DNA of 64,000 nucleotides from Ottelia alismoides (lineage: Eukaryota > Streptophyta > Magnoliopsida > Alismatales > Hydrocharitaceae): NCBI GenBank assembly GCA_037367405.1, contig JAZKJV010002951.1:228487-292486 (forward strand), given 5' to 3'. Below the pieces are notes generated by a model. It had not been told where the DNA came from. It searched no databases and saw only the letters and a list, made by a program, of their open reading frames with translations. The position numbers and the translations under genes are program-made. Positions within the stretch are counted from its first letter, which is position 1; every line of letters begins with the position of its first letter. Positions 1-11,245 of the stretch are shown piece by piece.

Positions 1-1031
1 GATGAACCTTGTGTGTACAAGAAGCTTAGTGGGAGCGCCATTGTGTTCATCGTGCTTTACACAGATGATATCCTTATCATTGGGATTGATACATGAATGA
101 TGACCAGTATAAAGATTTGGTTGTCTCATACCTTCGAGATGAAAGATCATGGAGAAGCCTCTACATCTTAGGCCTGAAGTTGTTCAGAAACCGAGAAAAG
201 TGGATGTTGGGATTATCACAACATGGATACTTAAGAAGATTCTTGAACTATTCTGCATGGATAGTTCCAAGAAAGGATTCCTTCCCTTAAGACATGGCCT
301 CCATCTATCTAAAGGGATGGCTCCTCAAAGTGTTGAGGAAAAGAAGGCCATGGCTGGATGCCCCTATGCATCAGTTGTAGGAAGCTTAATGTATGCCATG
401 ATGTGTACTAGGCCAGGCATCTGCCATGCAGTGGGAGTGGTAAGTCGTTACCAATCCTGCTATGGAGAGCAACACTGGAATGCAGTAAAGAACATATTCA
501 AATATCTAAGACGGACGCAAGATTACATCTTGGTCTATGGAGATGGTGATCTCCAAGTCTTGGGATATACAGAATCAGACTTCCAGTCAGATATTGATGA
601 TCGAAAGTCGACATCAGGGTTTGTATTCCTGTTGAACGGTGGTGCTGTGAGCTGGAGAAGCAAGACACTACGGCGGATTCAACAACAGAAGCCGAATATA
701 TTGCCGTATCGGATGCTGCGAAGGAGGCGGTGTGGTTGCGCAAGTTCATCTTGGAGCTTGGTGTAGTTTCCCTGATACTCCCATCCCGTTACTATGCGAT
801 AACACGGGAGCCATTGCTCAGGCAAATGAACCCATGTGGCATCAAAAGAGCAAGCACGTGGAAAGGAAATACCACATCATTCGGGAGATTCAAAAGTGTG
901 GTGATATCGTCATCACCAAGGGGACCTCTACCGACAACGTTGCTGATCCTCTTACCAAACCTTTGACGCAGAAGGTTTTCGACCAGCATGTAATGAGTAT
1001 GGGTTTAAGGACTGTTCCTGAATGGTTCTGA
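1..1031 (+). pseudogene. Ty1/copia pol remnant: end of reverse transcriptase and RNase H
   Basis: This is the 3' end of a copia polyprotein; the rest lies left of the window. The RT catalytic motif YTDD followed by ILI is read near 58-78. Next comes the RT-RNase H connection with PYASVVGSLMYA and CTRPGICHAV (about 360-430). The RNase H part has the DDRKSTSG motif (about 597-620) and the TTEAEYIA-like motif (about 680-705), and the frame ends at a stop at 1029-1031. The reading frame jumps several times (near 100-200, 660 and 735-765), so no intact protein is made. The family assignment rests on the Tork/Angela-like RNase H wording and on the PPT and LTR that follow directly. Role in the living element: copying element RNA into DNA in cytoplasmic particles. 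I am sure of copia and less sure of the clade. Confidence 0.9.
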
Positions 1032-1036
1032 GGGCT

Positions 1037-1046
1037 AGTGGGAGAT
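1037..1046 (+). other. Polypurine tract of the copia element
   Basis: The purine-rich run AGTGGGAGAT lies six bases after the pol stop and directly before the TGTTAG start of the LTR. This is the usual arrangement and wording in plant copia elements, where the tract primes plus-strand DNA synthesis. Confidence 0.75.
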
Positions 1047-3589
1047 TGTTAGCCATGTGAGCCGAGGCGAACCATTCTTACAATAAGTGTTATTGTAATA
1101 AATATGTTTTATCAATAAAAGTTATTGATTGTTCACTCCCTTTTCTGAAATTAAGTGAATGAATGCACTATAAGGTCCCTATGTACAATTAGGGTTATGT
1201 ACCATGGCCATCTTGATAATCATATAGCTGTTGATTCATTAGATGAATCATAGAGGTTGGTGCTTGGATGAATATCTAATGGGTTAGATAGATGACTCAT
1301 CAAGCACCGTCAAATGATTATTAAGAGATGATCTCCAGCCTGAGTAGGAGATGGCAATCCTTTCTCACATAGGCTGATATCTGACCGACCTCTCAATGCA
1401 GGTCCTCTGTATGGGAATAGTGATTCGGAGGTGTCAGATTAGTTAAGTCAAAGGGTTGACTTAGCGAGATCGAGATAACCTAAGTCCTATGTTGAATGCT
1501 GTCACAACATAGGCACTCATCCTCTGACTAGAGACAGATGTTTCGCTATATGTCCGAGTATGTATATTTGGCAGACCATTAGGTTGATGACTTAACCAAG
1601 GTCTATACACCGGCGAGCTGGTGTGCATATAAGGGCATATGAGTAATACGATCTCTCAAAGGGATCATACATGTTCGATTATGAACCAGAAGACATGAGC
1701 TCACTCATGAGGTATTGGGATCAAATTCCATGCACGGTCGTCGTGCTTTGGAAGCATGACAAGAATTTGAAGGTATGATATATTCTTTGGGAAAGCATAT
1801 GATCGATACCAAATCCCAATGACCGAGATTGAGAAACTTGGTGATCAAACCCTGAAGAAGACAGTGTAAAAATTGATCTATATCTTCAGGTTGATCATTG
1901 GTATTCTAGTATGCAGGATGTGCAGGTATTGGGAATACCTGAGGGTGATGTGATCATAAACGATTATATAACCATGACGCTTCCAGTCTGAGGGAGTGAT
2001 GAAACAGGTCTGGATTTTAGTGACTCCTCTCAGTAGAGAAATAACTTGATCTTAGTCCAAGTGTTGGACATTGATCTAAATGTGATTCAGATGCAATGAG
2101 AAGATTACGTATACGGACTTGATTTAATCAAGCATCTGTGGGAGGTCCATTAGATATGGATTTGAGATGAGATCTCAACATCCAAGTCACTATACGTGGA
2201 ACTATACAATCGCCATGTCCTTATCTCCAAGTATCTGCGGAGAAGGCACATTATTCTTGAAAGAGTTCAAGAATAATTCATGTGATGAATTTAGTATCTA
2301 AGCAAGAAGGTCTTGATGATTAAATGAGATTTAATTATCAAGTACAATATGAATGAGATTCATGTTGTGAGAATGATTGTCCAAAATAATTAAATGAGAT
2401 TTAATTATCAATGATAAGCAGATCGTGGATAGTGATATCCAGAATATCTGTGTATATTATAAATGTGATTTATAATATATCAGAGAGAGAGAGAGAGAGA
2501 GAAATATTGTAAATTACATTTGTTAATTATTAATGTGGATTGGATCCACATTAGTTAATTAATTGGAAATGTAATTTACAAATTAGTTTGGGATGTGAAT
2601 ATGATTCACATATTTTTTCAATGGCATGATTGAAATATTCACAAATTAATTTGGAATTAATTTGGTGAATATTATTGCAATAATAGTTATTGCAATTAAT
2701 TAAGAAATAATGAGATAAAATAAAAGAGACAAAATACCACCAAATTACAAGGTGGCGTCACCTATGACTTAGTCATAGATGACGCCCCCTATAATCAAGG
2801 GTGGTTTGTTGCCTCTCTTTATTTGTTATCATATTATCTCTTAATAATTAATTTATGTTAATTAAATTTTGTTGATAATAACTCAACATATATTTAATTT
2901 AATATAAATTAATATTGTTGGTTTTTAACCAATAATAATCATAGCCGTTGGATGGCTCTTGGATGACAATAACCGTTGGATCCATATGAACCATGGATTG
3001 AGATCCATTGGATCCCAAACTAGTATAGAAGTAAGGGCATCCCTAGCCCTTGAGGAGTACATCAAGTAAACGCCTACTCTACTTCTCTCTCTCTCCCTCT
3101 CTTTCTCGTCCTCTCTCCCTCTCTACAAGGTGGCCGACCACCTTTATTGAGAAAGAGAGAAGTTCTCGCCTTCACCATCGACTACTCAAGGATCTCCTTC
3201 TTCTTTGGGGCTGCTTGCTCTAGAGGAAGATGACGGATATCGTTGGACGAAATCAGGAGATTCGAGGCTTGGATCTTCGTCGGGGATTTCGGGAGTCACG
3301 CTTCTCATCATCGCGCCCGCAAGTGCTGTCTCCGTGGATCGGACTTGAGACATGAGGATCTCTTGCTTTAGAGATCTCGTGATCGCAACCACGCTTCGAG
3401 ATGTATTCCTAATACTTTGTGGTTTGATAAAACGATCCAAGAAATGTTCTTGTGATCATGTGGTTTCATCATTTATAATTTTTTTTAAATTCTGCTGCAT
3501 CTCGCGACTAGTGCGACTAGTCGCCCCGATCGTATGAGATACGATCATCACGCTTCCGTGATGCGCTTGAGGATTCTCAATATCCTTCA
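1047..3589 (+). repeat. Copia 3' LTR, about 2.5 kb
   Basis: It starts TGTTAGCC immediately after the polypurine tract. The body is non-coding, with AT-rich stretches, a GA microsatellite, and a pyrimidine-rich CTCTCT block at about 3080-3125 of the kind often seen near LTR transcription starts. The right end is tentative: I place it at TATCCTTCA (3589) because LTRs end in CA. The matching 5' LTR is outside the window, so neither the end nor the target-site duplication can be confirmed. Short ORFs inside it (for example 3186-3440 minus) look accidental. Confidence 0.65.
2482..2502. repeat. (AG)n microsatellite
   Basis: About ten uninterrupted AG units inside the copia LTR, flanked by AT-rich sequence. 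Confidence 0.95.
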
Positions 3590-4753
3590 GTCATGTGCAA
3601 AGCTCGTGACCTACTAGAAATATTGCAAGAACACCCTTGGAGGTCCTAATAACTACACGGATACCCCACCGCTCAAGAGCACGTGAGGCGCATGTGACTC
3701 AAGGGGAAATTTGCAAAAAAACCCTTAAGTATTGGTAATCACATTTCAGTCCTTATGCATGTTTATTAATGCAATTTTAATTTACTGTATTGCATTGAGA
3801 ACTCTGTGTTTGCATATTTATTCGAACAATTATCCATCATTGTTTTATTATTTAAAAATTGCATTTTATTCTTCAATTAATTCTTTACGATGTGACATGC
3901 TTGTGATATTTTTATTCTTTGTGGTTAATTAATTAATACTATTCTTGTGAGAATTTGCATATTTTGCCCAATTTGTACTTAGAAAATCATAGATAATAAA
4001 CGATAGATCCAAAAATTGTCAAAAATTCATGGACAGTAGAATTAATTGTTAATAACGTTGTTCCCAAAAAGAATTGCATTTGGATGCACAATTTGCTCTA
4101 GAAAAATCATTTTGTGCTTTTCAGTAATTCATCTTTAATAGGTATTAAATTCAACATTTTTAGGTTCTAGGATTTTTCTGAGATAGATGTAACATATCTT
4201 AGATAATTGCATTTTCATAAAATAAGTAAATTTAATATTTATTATAATTAATTATTGAAAATCTCATTGTCTGCATTCATAAATTCATTATTTATATATC
4301 TTGCATCCAAAAATATTTTAGTAGCTTAATTTCATCATATTTAACATTCCGACCAAGTTTGAGGATTTTTGGACATAATTTGATCGAAATTTATAATTTA
4401 GCCCTTGAAATTTGCCAAAATTGCATTTGCCTCATTTATTGCAATTAAAAAATAAAAAACACTTCTTTGAAAACCTAGCTTCGAGATTGACTTTAAATCA
4501 ATCTAGGGAGACAATTGCCTCCCTGAGTTCGACCTTGGAACTTACCATGTAAAAATAATTGACCGTTCGCTTTTAATTGAAACATTAATTAAAATTTCGA
4601 TTTTTGATTAACCCTTAATTGCCCGGCTGCAACGAAATTCGAACATTTTTCGAACATTTATTTGACATAATTAAAAGGGTGATTTTTTGGGTTCCTCACA
4701 TGCCCTCGGGAGAACTACTCCCTCGCCTGCAGATGACAGAGCCACGAGATCCT
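3590..4753 (+). repeat. AT-rich decayed LTR-like segment between copia LTR and Athila-like element
   Basis: There is no coding sequence. Around 4500-4560 the text CCTCCCTGAGTTCGACC, then TTGGAACTTACCATG, resembles the motif near the 3' end of Athila/Tat-type LTRs (TTCGACCCTGG, then TACCAGGTAAAA). That motif is also present at about 8245, 27370 and 28890. The segment therefore probably holds the tail of an older Athila-type LTR. The last 60 bp (4695-4753) are GC-richer and unrecognised; they form the left flank of the next element. Confidence 0.45.
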
Positions 4754-7700
4754 TGATGAATCCACGATTCATCGCCTTTATTCTTTTATTTTAGCCTCTT
4801 TTCCTTACTTGTAAATACCCCTTAATTGCATAAAATTACCATTTTGCATGCATTTGTTAAAATTGCATTTGAATACTTTTTGTACATAAATAAAAGAATA
4901 AAGAAGAAAAGAAAAAGAAAAGGATGTATTTATGCAATAAATACAGACTGACCTGAACCCTAAGAGAAGGTCAAGATTTGACCTGATCGACCAGGAATAA
5001 AGTAAGAGGAGATAGGGTCTTCTGTTAGAAAATCCAAAAATATTTTTTAAATATTTTTCTTATATATTTGTACAAAACTTACATTATTTTATTTGTATAT
5101 AATTTGACCTCAAACTAATTATTTTTGTAAATAAAAGTTATAAATAAAAATGTGTTGTGAATAATAAAAATATTTGTAAAATAAAATAATGTATATATTG
5201 CAAATAATCGCACCCAGAAAAAGCCGTAAAGTGGCAAGTGAAAACACCAATTCCGGCTCCATACAAGCTCAAATCAAACCAAACTTACTTCCATTATACT
5301 CTAAATTAAATTATCTTTCAAATGGCTGTGGTTTCATAATTTTCGGAGTTACGGTTAAGAAGTCGGTTTTCTGGGGTGTTTTGTGCAATTTTCCCATATA
5401 CTTGTTGTATATATTTTATTTATATATATTTTTTGCACATAATCTATATATTTATAAATATTGTTTTTATTAAAAATAAAATTAAAAAAATTAAAAATTA
5501 AAAAATTCTTTTATAAAAATCATTTCCTTATTTGTACCTATGTATATTGTATTATATGTGTATAATATGTGTATACAATTAACTTCCTTTTATAAAATCC
5601 ATCAAAAAATTAATTATCTAACTTTAATTAATTAATTTAATGTAATTACGAATTTTATATTTATATTTAATTATTTAATCCATTTATTTGGTTTGATAAC
5701 TTACCTTTTATGTAATGATTTGATTTTATACCTTAATTGGCCACCATTAAGGTGGTTAATTGATTTCCATAAACTACTTTATTTATTTATTTAATTTAAT
5801 TTCGATTTTTGAAATTATTTATTTATTTATTTTATTTATTTAATTATTTTATTTAATTAACCAATAATCACCTTCCTTCTTTGTAGATACCTTCCTTTTT
5901 TGTTTTTATTCTCTTTTTAATGGGCTCCTCCTCCCTCATTTCTTCTTGGATCAATATTTGGAGAGAGGAGCCCGATCTCCAAGAGTTGCTTGTTGTAGAC
6001 GGGTGCCCAGCCTCCGATCTGGTCGGTGACAGCGATTTGAGCGTTGTCGAGGCCATCACGTCGTGTCCGATCCCAAGGTGAGATCCGATTTTTATTTCCT
6101 ATCATTTCTCATAGGTAATCGTAGGTTTAGTTTTTAATCTTATTTTATTAGTTTTTAGATCCCTAGAAAAATCACAAAAATTTGTCACCAAATATTTTCA
6201 CGACCGAAATCGATTTTTCCTCTCATCTTCTCGATCTCTCCATTTCACGTCTATCTCACGCAACCACACACCTCCGACCACGCACGGTGGTCGGAGACCC
6301 AGAACACTCTCCCATATCACAAGATCCTCAACATTCACATCTTCTATTTTTGTGCATAAATAAAAAATAAAACAAATAAAAAAATAGTTGCTGTCCTTTT
6401 CCTCTAACAATCTATTTTGCAGGTCAAAATAAAAAATATAATAAAAAATTGTGCTTCTGTTTTCTTTTCCTGTTTCAAAAAAAACAAAAAACAATTTTCA
6501 TATAATCGTTATTTTGCTTACAGTTTTATTTTAAAAAAATAAAAAAACAAAAAGGGATTTCTTTTTATTATTATGCTTACAGATTTAAAAAAATAAAAAA
6601 ACAAAAGTAAACAAAAAAAAAGCAGGTCGTCCCGCGCCTTCCCCCCAGGAGGCGGCGCCGCCCGCGCCCTTCACCGTAAAGACGCCCCCGCCCGCGCGGC
6701 CTGCCATTGCCGCCCCGAGCGGCGCTCACAGCCCCTCCGCCCGAGCTTCGTGCGCCCCGACGTGCCCCCACCGCACGCGCCCTCGCTCAGCAGTTCCGCG
6801 TGAAGCCCGCGCACCGCTCAGGCCCCCCGTCCCTCCGCCGCGCCTGGCGGTGCCTTCCACTACCACTCTAGAAGCGTCGTGTGCGCGCGCGCTCCTTCGC
6901 TGAGCACGCGTGGTGCTGCGCGGTGCTCCGCCGCCTCTCTAGATCTCTCCTCCTCGTGCGAGCTGCGCCGCCCAACCGCGGCCCGCGTGGCTGACCTCCG
7001 CCGACAAAATCCGCTCCAGGCCCGCGCGGCGGCGCTGGCCACCCACGCCGTTCATCCCTGCGCCACCGCCACGCCTCCCATCTCTGCCTCGTGCCGCCGG
7101 CTGCTCGCGCGCAGTCCTCCACCGCAAAGCTGCGCCACCCGGCACCGCTCCACTCCAGCTCCGCCTCAAGCCCTCGCCGACCTCCGCGCAGCTTCCAGAT
7201 CCGCCAAAGACCCGCGACCTCCTCTTGCAGCGGTGGCCCCCTGTTTAGTCTCTTGACTTGAAGAACAAGAAAGAAAGAAAACCTAGCATTTTGGTTAAAA
7301 ATAAAATATTTTGGAACAATTACAAGTGTGCCCTTGAAAGTTTTCATAAGTGTAAAAAGCCTCCTGTCAGAAATAGCACATGCAAGGCATGCTTCTCACT
7401 GGGTAATTTGCAACATTTATCTTGCATTTTGTTTCTGTTATCTTTTCAAGTAAAAACTTTAAATCTTTGCGAATAAGTCCCTGTCATTCTCAGACTTGAA
7501 CTTTGCATGTTCTTCTTGATGAAATTAATGTTTTTATGAGTTGAAAAATTTTACAAAAATTCGTGTATGCTCCTGCTATAGTTGGTAATCTTGTATAAAT
7601 TTTTCATAGTTTTATTATCATTTGTTATATTTAAAAAATCAAAAACAGTAACTTTTTATCTGCCCGAAATTTGAAAATTCATAAAAATTTGAAAACTCAC

Positions 7701-8416
7701 CTAAAAACTCCAAAAAAATTACTGTAGGTGTCTTATTTCTTTTAATTTCTTTCCAAATTTTGTGCATTTTCCAATTATAAAACTCCAAAAAAAGTACGAA
7801 AAATTACAAATCTTAAAAAATTTTAGAAAATTGTAAAAAAATCAAAAAAAATCTGATTTCAGTCTCTATTTGTAGATATTTCTTTGTAGTATCTCTTAAA
7901 AATAATTCTCAGGTGTATTAGATATTTTAAGTATTTTTAAGCTACAAAATAATCTTGACTATGAATAGTTTGCTTTATTTTGTGCTGTTTGATTTTTATA
8001 AAATCAAAAAATATCAAAAAAAATTGCAAAAAAATTACCAAAAATATTTTGAAGTATTTAAAATCCAAAAACATTTTCCTTGTAATTTTCTGAGCATTTT
8101 TGTCCTTTTGGAAAAATACAAAAATAGTGTGGGTTATGTGTTTTTATCCGTTGTGCTTATTTTGATAATAAAAATATTAAAATTCAAAAACCACTAAAAA
8201 TTAACTCTGAAAATTGACTGCATAGTTTTTAAATCGCGCTCCTTGTGTTCGACCCTGGTCGCTATACCAGTAAAAAGAATAGTGAAAACCGCTTACATTT
8301 AGTTTCTTGATTTTCTGAGTGGTTTACAAATTTTTCCATTGACCGAATTGATCGATTAACGATAATGTCATAGTGATTTATTTTCTACCTTAGTCGCATC
8401 GATTTTCGTGTCATTA
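4754..8416 (+). repeat. 5' LTR of the Athila-like element
   Basis: 3663 bp, the same length as the 3' LTR and nearly the same sequence by eye; small indels are visible (for example near 4808 against 23937). Layout: a hairpin-forming start (GATGAATC, then GATTCATC), an AT-rich first half, a GC-rich island (about 6625-7250), then an AT-rich tail with the TTCGACCCTGG motif at about 8245. The terminal CA has become TA (8415-8416). ORFs within the island occur on both strands and are treated as composition artefacts. Confidence 0.93.
6625..7250. other. GC-rich island inside the 5' LTR
   Basis: About 600 bp of very C-rich sequence (sense strand) sits between strongly AT-rich DNA on both sides. It contains many CpG and CCG steps and overlapping ORFs on both strands that are rich in Pro, Ala and Arg. 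The matching stretch in the 3' LTR is about 25760-26390. It may be the promoter or 5'-untranslated part of the LTR, or sequence captured long ago. No protein domain is recognised, and I do not call a gene. Confidence 0.6.
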
Positions 8417-8419
8417 GAA

Positions 8420-8437
8420 TGATGCCGTTGCCGGGGA
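8420..8437 (+). other. Primer-binding site, tRNA-Asp type
   Basis: TGATGCCGTTGCCGGGGA starts four bases after the 5' LTR. It matches the standard plant tRNA-Asp complement TGGCGCCGTTGCCGGGGA except for changes at positions 3 and 4. This primer is usual for Athila-type elements. Minus-strand DNA synthesis would start here; the mismatches are probably decay. Confidence 0.88.
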
Positions 8438-10061
8438 GCACGGCTTTGTAGTCATTTTTCTATTTTGTCTCTCTATATCATAATTGTTTTCTGACATTCT
8501 CTCTCTGATTTTTGTGCGAGGTACTGCTTGGACGGCTTGGAGTTTAATTTTTGATGACCCGCACAGGAGGAAGAGCTGGGAATTGAAGAAGAATTTTTTA
8601 TTTTTGAGAGAGAACAATATTTGTCTTGTAATAATTTAAACTCTTGAACTGTAAACACTTGGACATTATTCGGGGTTTGTTTCACCAAGTGCCGGTGCAC
8701 GTGGGGGACCTCACCACTGTTTTTCGCCGATTTTGTTTTCTCATATTTTATTTTATTTTTGATTCACGCAGAATTTGGCCCCTAGACTTAGAATTTTTAT
8801 ATTGATTGTGACGTAATTGATTAAGGTCCCAGACTAATTATTTGCCTGCACCTATAGATCGATAACTGGACTTAATTAATTAAATCACAAAGAAAAAGCT
8901 AATCTAAGTTACCTGAGAGGTCATGTGCCGCTAGAGGCCGTATACAACGCTGGCAGGATCCGTTGTGGTGGACACCGATCGGCATCAGAGACCAGACTCC
9001 GACCTCTCTTGTTGACTTATTTGCTACCGTGCTTCACGTGTAGAAATCTTTTGCCTAAGGCCATTTTCTTCGTGCATCATATAGGTAGTTTAAATTTCTG
9101 TATTTAAATTTCTGCGCGGATCATATTGCATGTAGAATGCTGGAGTAAGGTACGCATTTTCTATCTCTGCATGCATCATCGTTTTTGACCATGCATTAGC
9201 TTTTTCTACTTCCTCCCCCTATTTCTTGGACTCAAATTAATCAAAGAGGAAATCGGAAAATTAGTTAGGCATTGTTTATTTCTTAAAAAATCTAAAAAAG
9301 TGAAAGCAATAAAATCTGGGACTGCTAATGCAAACTTTACCCTAAAACCCACCTCATTTAAAAAATATTTGTTTTGAGGAGAGTCACCCCCTCATTGTTT
9401 GGTTTGCTTGAGCGAGAGAGTGACCCGAACACTAGGATAGAGCCACGCCTGAACTTCCGTTAGACTACTGGTCTTAGAGTTAGTCGTTCTCCAGTGAGGA
9501 TCTCTCCGGTAACCGGTAAAGTGGACTGTGACGTCCTTAACAGAGCGAGTTGATCGGGTAGCCGGTAAACGGTCCGCAACTTGTACTGGCTGGGAAAGAT
9601 CTAGCTTTGGGATTGGGCCAGTCTCTTGGGAGCATCAGGTTCCTAACAGCTCGCTTAATCGCTCTGCAAGATTATTTTATCACCTAACTTAAAATTGACA
9701 AGATTAACGACCGATCCTTTACGGTCATCAGCTCGTGTTGAGTAGGTGAATTGGGAGTTTGACTTCTCATCTTGTTTGCTTACCAGATCTCATCCGCACT
9801 CATCCCAGCATCATGATGATGGGAAGGAGATCCCTTAGGCTGCCTTTGGCAGCACCACTATCGAGCACTCCTCCCCATTCATCTAGGGCGGTTTCGGAGA
9901 GCCCATACCCGCTCTTCGAACCTGAGTTCACTACCACCCTGTCCCCCCTCGACCACCCTTCTTTCACCAGTCCTGAGATACCTGTACAGAGAACAACATA
10001 GTTACGTGTTAACTTGACGACACCTAAGCCTGGGTCTTTTGCCTTTGCAGAGACCCATAAC
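8438..10061 (+). other. Untranslated leader of the Athila-like element
   Basis: 1.6 kb between primer site and gag start with no convincing coding sequence. The AT-rich stretches are crossed by GC-richer ones. A short ORF at 9759-10001 is Ser/Pro-rich and unrecognised. A pyrimidine tract ending TTTGCAG at 10050 looks like a splice acceptor 11 bases before the gag ATG. A long leader is usual for this clade. Confidence 0.6.
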
Positions 10062-10331
10062 ATGGCCAACAGTGATGGACGAACCGATGGATAGCCCCAG
10101 AGTTCCACTTATGTTCTAGATCAGGGCGCCATCAACAACACCTTGTTAGCCTCCTTAGAGACGATGCAGAGACAGATTCAGGATCAAGGAGCATTCATGG
10201 CAGAGGTTCGTCAAGAATTAGCACAGATGCGAGCCGACAGAGGAGAGAATAACCAAGCAGGCGGTGAACAGAGAGAAGATTCGAGTAGTCGCCCCAGCGA
10301 CAGTGAGCCTGAATTGTCAGACCATTACTAG
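10062..10331 (+). pseudogene. Athila-like gag, N-terminal segment
   Basis: An ATG at 10062 opens a frame that has a TAG at 10092-10094 and otherwise runs to TAG at 10329-10331. The text includes a stretch rich in Gln, Glu and Met with heptad-like spacing (MQRQIQDQGAFMAEVRQEL, about 10166-10222), probably a short coiled coil, followed by an acidic Ser-rich tail. Position just after the leader and before the main Gag homology suggests the N-terminus of Gag, cut off from the rest by the following segment. The assignment rests on position and is an inference. Confidence 0.55.
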
Positions 10332-11245
10332 ATACTGCCATATTCTTGTTTTTCAATAGGTCATCGCATAAAGCAACATGATGCAAATGATGCAGACAGA
10401 TGAAGACACTTTTTATTTAGTTTTCATGATGCAACTTGATACAAGTGTAAATATGTGCAAATATGCCCTAACTAGATGAAATCACCAGCAATAAAATGTA
10501 GTCAATTTCAGGATCGATTCATGAAGCAAATTTAATTGATAAACTAATAAAAGGCATGAGAAATCATTATACAAATGACACTATATTACTAGAATTTATC
10601 ATCCGAATTTTAATGTCAAATTAGGGAACAAATTATGCCTATGGATAGATAATGAAGTAAGCTTTGAAACGAAACTGAAATCAACTTAAACGGAGATCAT
10701 ATGCTCAAGATATTCGCAAAAGAGACCAGGGGCACAAACTTAAAGAAAACATGAAAATAATGGGAAATCATTATAATTAGCTCCCTAGAAGGGAATAAAT
10801 GTAATTGAAATAAAGCGCGAGCCCTTCCTTATAAATATTCCATGCATATGAGGGAAATATTGCAATTATTAAAATTCGGAGGGGCTAGAATGCAAGTAAC
10901 CCCATGCACGCATGTTGTGCACATGCTCAGAGGACCTAAATGCAAATAGAGAAGTAGGCAGGGCACCGCTGTAAATTACCCAGCCCTCACATGACCTGGG
11001 CACGTGAGGCTAGGCTCGTGAGAAGGCTCAAGCTCAGGGCTTGGTTCAGGAGGCTAGTTGGAGGATCGGGCCACGTGGCGTCAGTCGGTGCTCTGGATTG
11101 GCTCGGACGCTGGCTCGGACTACCCGATCCTCCAAGCCTCATATGGATTGATGTGGCTGCTTGTGCACCATTGGATTGGCTCCGGTGGGGTGCCATCCAA
11201 TAGCACATGTACGTTCGGGTGCATCCTCCTCAGTCACTGGCTGGC
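10332..11245. repeat. Unresolved repeat segment interrupting gag
   Basis: The left two thirds are AT-rich and non-coding; the right third (about 10930-11210) is GC-richer. Read on the minus strand, the order (GC-rich part, then a TATTTATAAGG-like TATA box near 10830, then AT-rich tail) is like part of an LTR. It separates the gag N-terminal segment from an acidic spacer (GGGSDGNPEDQPEQ, about 11250-11295) that leads into the main Gag domain. I could not fix its ends or find a target-site duplication. Confidence 0.4.

Noticed and set aside
3495..3526. GCGACTAGTGCGACTAGTCGC near the copia LTR end as another hAT remnant
   Set aside because: Only two short units are present, with no inverted ends or duplication.
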